Source: BACL27 sp947488385
GTDB taxonomy: Bacteria > Actinomycetota > Acidimicrobiia > Acidimicrobiales > Ilumatobacteraceae
Direction of reading: 5' to 3'
Assembly: GCA_964203655.1 (NCBI GenBank)
Contig: CAXNMJ010000002.1
Location: 226,005-290,004, forward strand
Length of the DNA: 64,000 bases
Below the pieces are notes generated by a model. That model worked only from the letters and a program-made list of their open reading frames with translations, was not told where the DNA came from and searched no databases. Position numbers and translations under genes: made by a program. Positions 61,460 through 64,000 of this stretch are shown piece by piece (position 1 is the first letter of the stretch; each line of letters opens with the position of its first letter).

Positions 61460-61488
61460 AGTAATCATGTAAAGCCGAGGAGACCAGC

Positions 61489-61620
61489 ATGGACATTTGG
61501 ATGGCCACAATTTCCTTGATTGCCCTTGCGGTTTTTGGCGTTCTAGCGGTTCAATCATTGCGGTCACGTAGAAACGAGATCGAGCGTCGTCGCCGAATCT
61601 TGAGTCGCTATCGCGAATAG
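61489..61620 (+). CDS. Small membrane peptide (43 residues) divergent from tetR
   Basis: Starts MDIWMATISLIAL..., with one hydrophobic helix (residues 3-21) followed by a strongly basic tail (SLRSRRNEIERRRR, ending ILSRYRE). AGGAGA lies 5 nt before the ATG, a clear Shine-Dalgarno. The gene sits directly across a dyad from tetR, the usual place for the regulated target. It resembles small single-pass proteins of unknown role. After it, 61621-61729 holds no gene; an AT-rich stretch before 61730 may be a promoter. Confidence 0.7.
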   Translation: MDIWMATISLIALAVFGVLAVQSLRSRRNEIERRRRILSRYRE

Positions 61621-61729
61621 CTGCGCAGGTTTAGAGGCGCGAGCAACGAGCGCCATTCGCTAACTAATCGAGCCAAATTCCGAATACTGATTTGTGGTTT
61701 TTGTATCACATCTATAGAGTTTTGTAACT

Positions 61730-64000
61730 ATGTTAAAGACTCAACTGCGCACCAGGCTCGCGCGGTGGTTGCGTGGTGGCGGTTTGCGCCCTGTTGTCGT
61801 TGTGGCGCTGTTGGCCGCATTATTTGTCGCGTTTCCTGATCGAAATTTTTCACTTGGTGGCGCTGATGCTGCGTCGTCATCACCTGCGTGTGCGAGCGGA
61901 GTTGGAGTAGGCGGAACAAACAACGCGACCGTTGCATCAACGGTTGGCGGTCACGGTTGCGTGGTAATCAAATATGTTTCGAGCGGAGTCGTGTCAATAC
62001 GAAACTTTCAATTACACAGGCGCTGATCAAACTTGGACGGTGCCGAGTGGCGTTACTAGCTGCGACTTTTTTCCTTGCTAGGCGCGGGTGGTGGTGGAAG
62101 TGATAGCGATCGCCACCCCACTTATTCAGGTGGCAATGGTGGTGGCGGTGGATATGCTACTGGCTGATTATGCAGTAACGTGCGGGACAGAGCTTTGATG
62201 ATCATTGTTGGAGGCGCGGGTGGTGGTGTAGACCCGGTGAATCTCGGCACGAGCACTCGCGGAGGTGGTTATAGCGATTGGCAAACTCCAGCAACATTCG
62301 GAGGCGGAGGACAAGGTGGCAGTATTTCAAGTTGGGCCGGCGGATATGCGCTCGGGCGGTGGGCGTTCTGCGATTCGAGTAAGCGGTGCTTCAACTGATT
62401 TGGCAACTGCTGGCGGCGGCGGTGGCGCGGGAATTACGGATAGGTCTACAAGTGCATATGCAGACGGCGCCCCTGGTGGCGGCACAAGTGGTGCAAGCGT
62501 TGGGTCTGTTCGTGGTGGCCAGGGCGGCACGCCAAGCGCCGGTGGTGCCGGTGGTACGTCATGGTGGGGAGTTGACTATGGCGGGGCAGCAGGATCTCAA
62601 TTCGCCGGAGGCGTGAGCAGAGACGAAGGCGGCGGTGGTGGCGGCGGCTGGTATGGCGGTGGCGGCGGCGGAGATGACAGTACTGGTGGATTCGGTGGCG
62701 GCGGCGGTTCAAGTTACGTTGCGCTGTTGACGAGTGGTTCAACCACTGCAGGCAGTGGCACTAGCCTGGCAGGTGCAATCGGTTCCTTCAGTACGATCTA
62801 TCGTCTGGCGTGGTTGCAATATAGCAGTAACCAATATTGCGTCAATGACGTGTGTCGCAAACATCAGATGGTGGATCTGCCAATTATTAATTACGAATAT
62901 CACATTGCAACATCGTAAACCGGCTTCACAGCCAACGCAATGGACTGCCGTTCGATCCCGGCACAAACATCTTCTCCTCTTACATGGGATATGCGCGCAC
63001 TTGGATACTCATCAGTGGCAGCTTATCAGGTGTTATGTGCGCGCCGTCAACGTAGTTGGAGCTATCGACAGGTAGTTGGTTATCTAACAGTGACTCCATC
63101 ATGTGGCGTATCGATTACTCGCTACGGCGCCTGGTGCACCAACATCGTTATCGGCAACAGCAGGGAGTGGTTCGGCGAGTATTTCATTTACTGCTGGTTC
63201 GGCAAATGGTGCAAGCATCACTAACTATTCGTATTCAACAAATGGCACTACTTATACGGCATTAAGTCCTGTCGATGCGTCGTCGCCTATCACGATCCCA
63301 GGTCTCACAGGTGGCACCGCGTACACGATTTATCTGAAGGCAATTAACTCGGCGGGGACTTCCAGCTGCCTCATCGGCTGTCAGCGTGACACCGCTGGCT
63401 GCAGCGCCAACGGTGTCAAGTGTTTCGGGCACGTCGGGCACCAGTGCTGGTGGAACGTGCAATCACGATCACCGGAACCAATTTTCTTGTCTGGTGCAAC
63501 AGTCACAGTTGGTGGTGCTGCATGCACGAGCGTGACAGTGGTGTCTGCAACATCAATCACCTGCACGACGCCGGCAGGAAGTGCGGGCGCACAAGATGTT
63601 GTGGTCACTAATACCGATACGCAATCGGCAACATTGAGTGGCGGTTTCACATATATCGCACCACCTTCTGCCACGGCAACACCCGCAGTGGCAACGGCGT
63701 CCGACAGTGGCTCGTCGAATAGCGACGGTGTCACTTCTGATAACACACCAACTATTTCGGTCGGTAGTGCAACCAATGGCAACACGGTGACGGTGACCGC
63801 CACGAAGGCTGGTTCGGCGAATGTGACTTGCACTTTTACTGCAACGGCGCAGTCGAGTTGTGATCTGGGCACGCTTGCTGATGGCACATGGTCGGTTACC
63901 TCAACGCAAACAAATAGTGGTGTCACATCGGCTGCTTCGTCGGCAATGAGCATGACGATAGATACAGCTCGGCCAACCGTTTCGTCATTTTCTTCAACGA
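61730..64000 (+). CDS. Large secreted Gly-rich / FnIII / IPT-TIG / Ig-like surface protein, partial and frameshifted
   Basis: Signal peptide: basic start, then LRPVVVVALLAALFVAF (residues 20-36). Next comes a Gly-rich domain like that of ALK-type receptors: TGADQTWTVPSGVTSCDFF, GAGGGG, MIIVGGAGGG, GGGGGGWYGGGGGG, GGGGGSSYVALL. From about 63127 there is an FnIII-like domain (APTSLSATAGSGSASISF), from about 63390 an IPT/TIG domain (PTVSSVSGTSGTSAGG ... ITITGTNFL ... GATVTVGGAACTSVTV), then Ig-like repeats open to the window end. The frame changes at about 61997, 62072, 62166, 62200, 62325, between 62820 and 63100, and near 63363, 63452 and 63487. Domain order survives, so indel errors near a contig end are suspected. 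Probably an adhesin or surface-layer-like protein. Confidence 0.65.

Noticed and set aside
1..64000. CRISPR arrays, insertion sequences, prophage, attachment sites
   Set aside because: No direct-repeat/spacer arrays, transposase, integrase or phage genes were seen; tRNA-Gln has no duplicated 3' end nearby.

Overview
The window reads as one chromosomal segment of an actinobacterium, most likely in or near Acidimicrobiia. This placement is inferred. The evidence is the gene order argS-lysA-hom-thrC-rho-prfA-prmC-wecA-like-atp operon, which matches the Mycobacterium tuberculosis block Rv1292-Rv1311, together with an actinobacterial-type MurA, GTG and TTG starts, and many transcripts that seem to lack a 5' leader. 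No plasmid, phage, CRISPR or transposase was seen. About 60 genes are tightly packed, and most intergenic gaps are below 100 bp.

Layout. 1-440: end of a nucleoside hydrolase. 479-6226: argS and the lysine/threonine genes lysA, hom, thrC. 6237-11253: rho with its own promoter and leader, an unknown gene, prfA and prmC. 11274-14608: thiolase-like protein (reverse), rpiB and glyA. 14654-23906: a WecA-like transferase, then a complete F-type ATP synthase operon with two separate b-type subunits. 23926-29574: SDR, SGNH-like hydrolase, glpX, an acidic unknown, a J-domain protein, an alpha/beta hydrolase and an MFS transporter. 29597-36876: murA, NifU-type protein, meaB, azlCD, SRPBCC protein, cysteine desulfurase, mnmA and a membrane protein. 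36934-43005: ligA, an anchored Ig-like protein, and a PASTA-domain pseudokinase overlapping an MFS transporter. 43016-47639: pyrF, ferredoxin, leuA with an attenuator, homospermidine synthase. 47745-56710: DEAD-box helicase, leuDC, greA, leuB, ilvE and cimA. 56743-61620: unknown gene, DUF2237, VIT family, gltX, broken ydcF, tRNA-Gln, tetR and a small membrane peptide. 61730-64000: start of a large secreted Gly-rich / FnIII / IPT-TIG / Ig-like protein that runs off the end.

Metabolic logic. leuA, leuCD, leuB and ilvE cover leucine synthesis. cimA with leuCDB gives 2-oxobutyrate from pyruvate, so isoleucine need not depend on threonine. leuA has a classic attenuator: a promoter, a leader peptide with three consecutive leucine codons, and the only canonical intrinsic terminator I found. 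leuC is preceded by a second tiny reading frame that also carries three leucine codons and ends four bases before the leuC start.

Regulation. At least 17 transcription units have a TANNNT hexamer 6-8 bases before the start codon and no Shine-Dalgarno sequence, which is the signature of leaderless mRNAs. Exceptions with leaders are rho, leuA and the atp operon; ilvE and glyA have clear Shine-Dalgarno sequences.

Sequence quality. rho, the gene after it, the thiolase-like gene and leuC are each split by one frameshift while every conserved motif is retained. ydcF and the final secreted protein each carry several. The density rises in the last 4 kb, which points to uncorrected indels toward a contig end rather than gene decay. 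Reading frames there should be treated as provisional.
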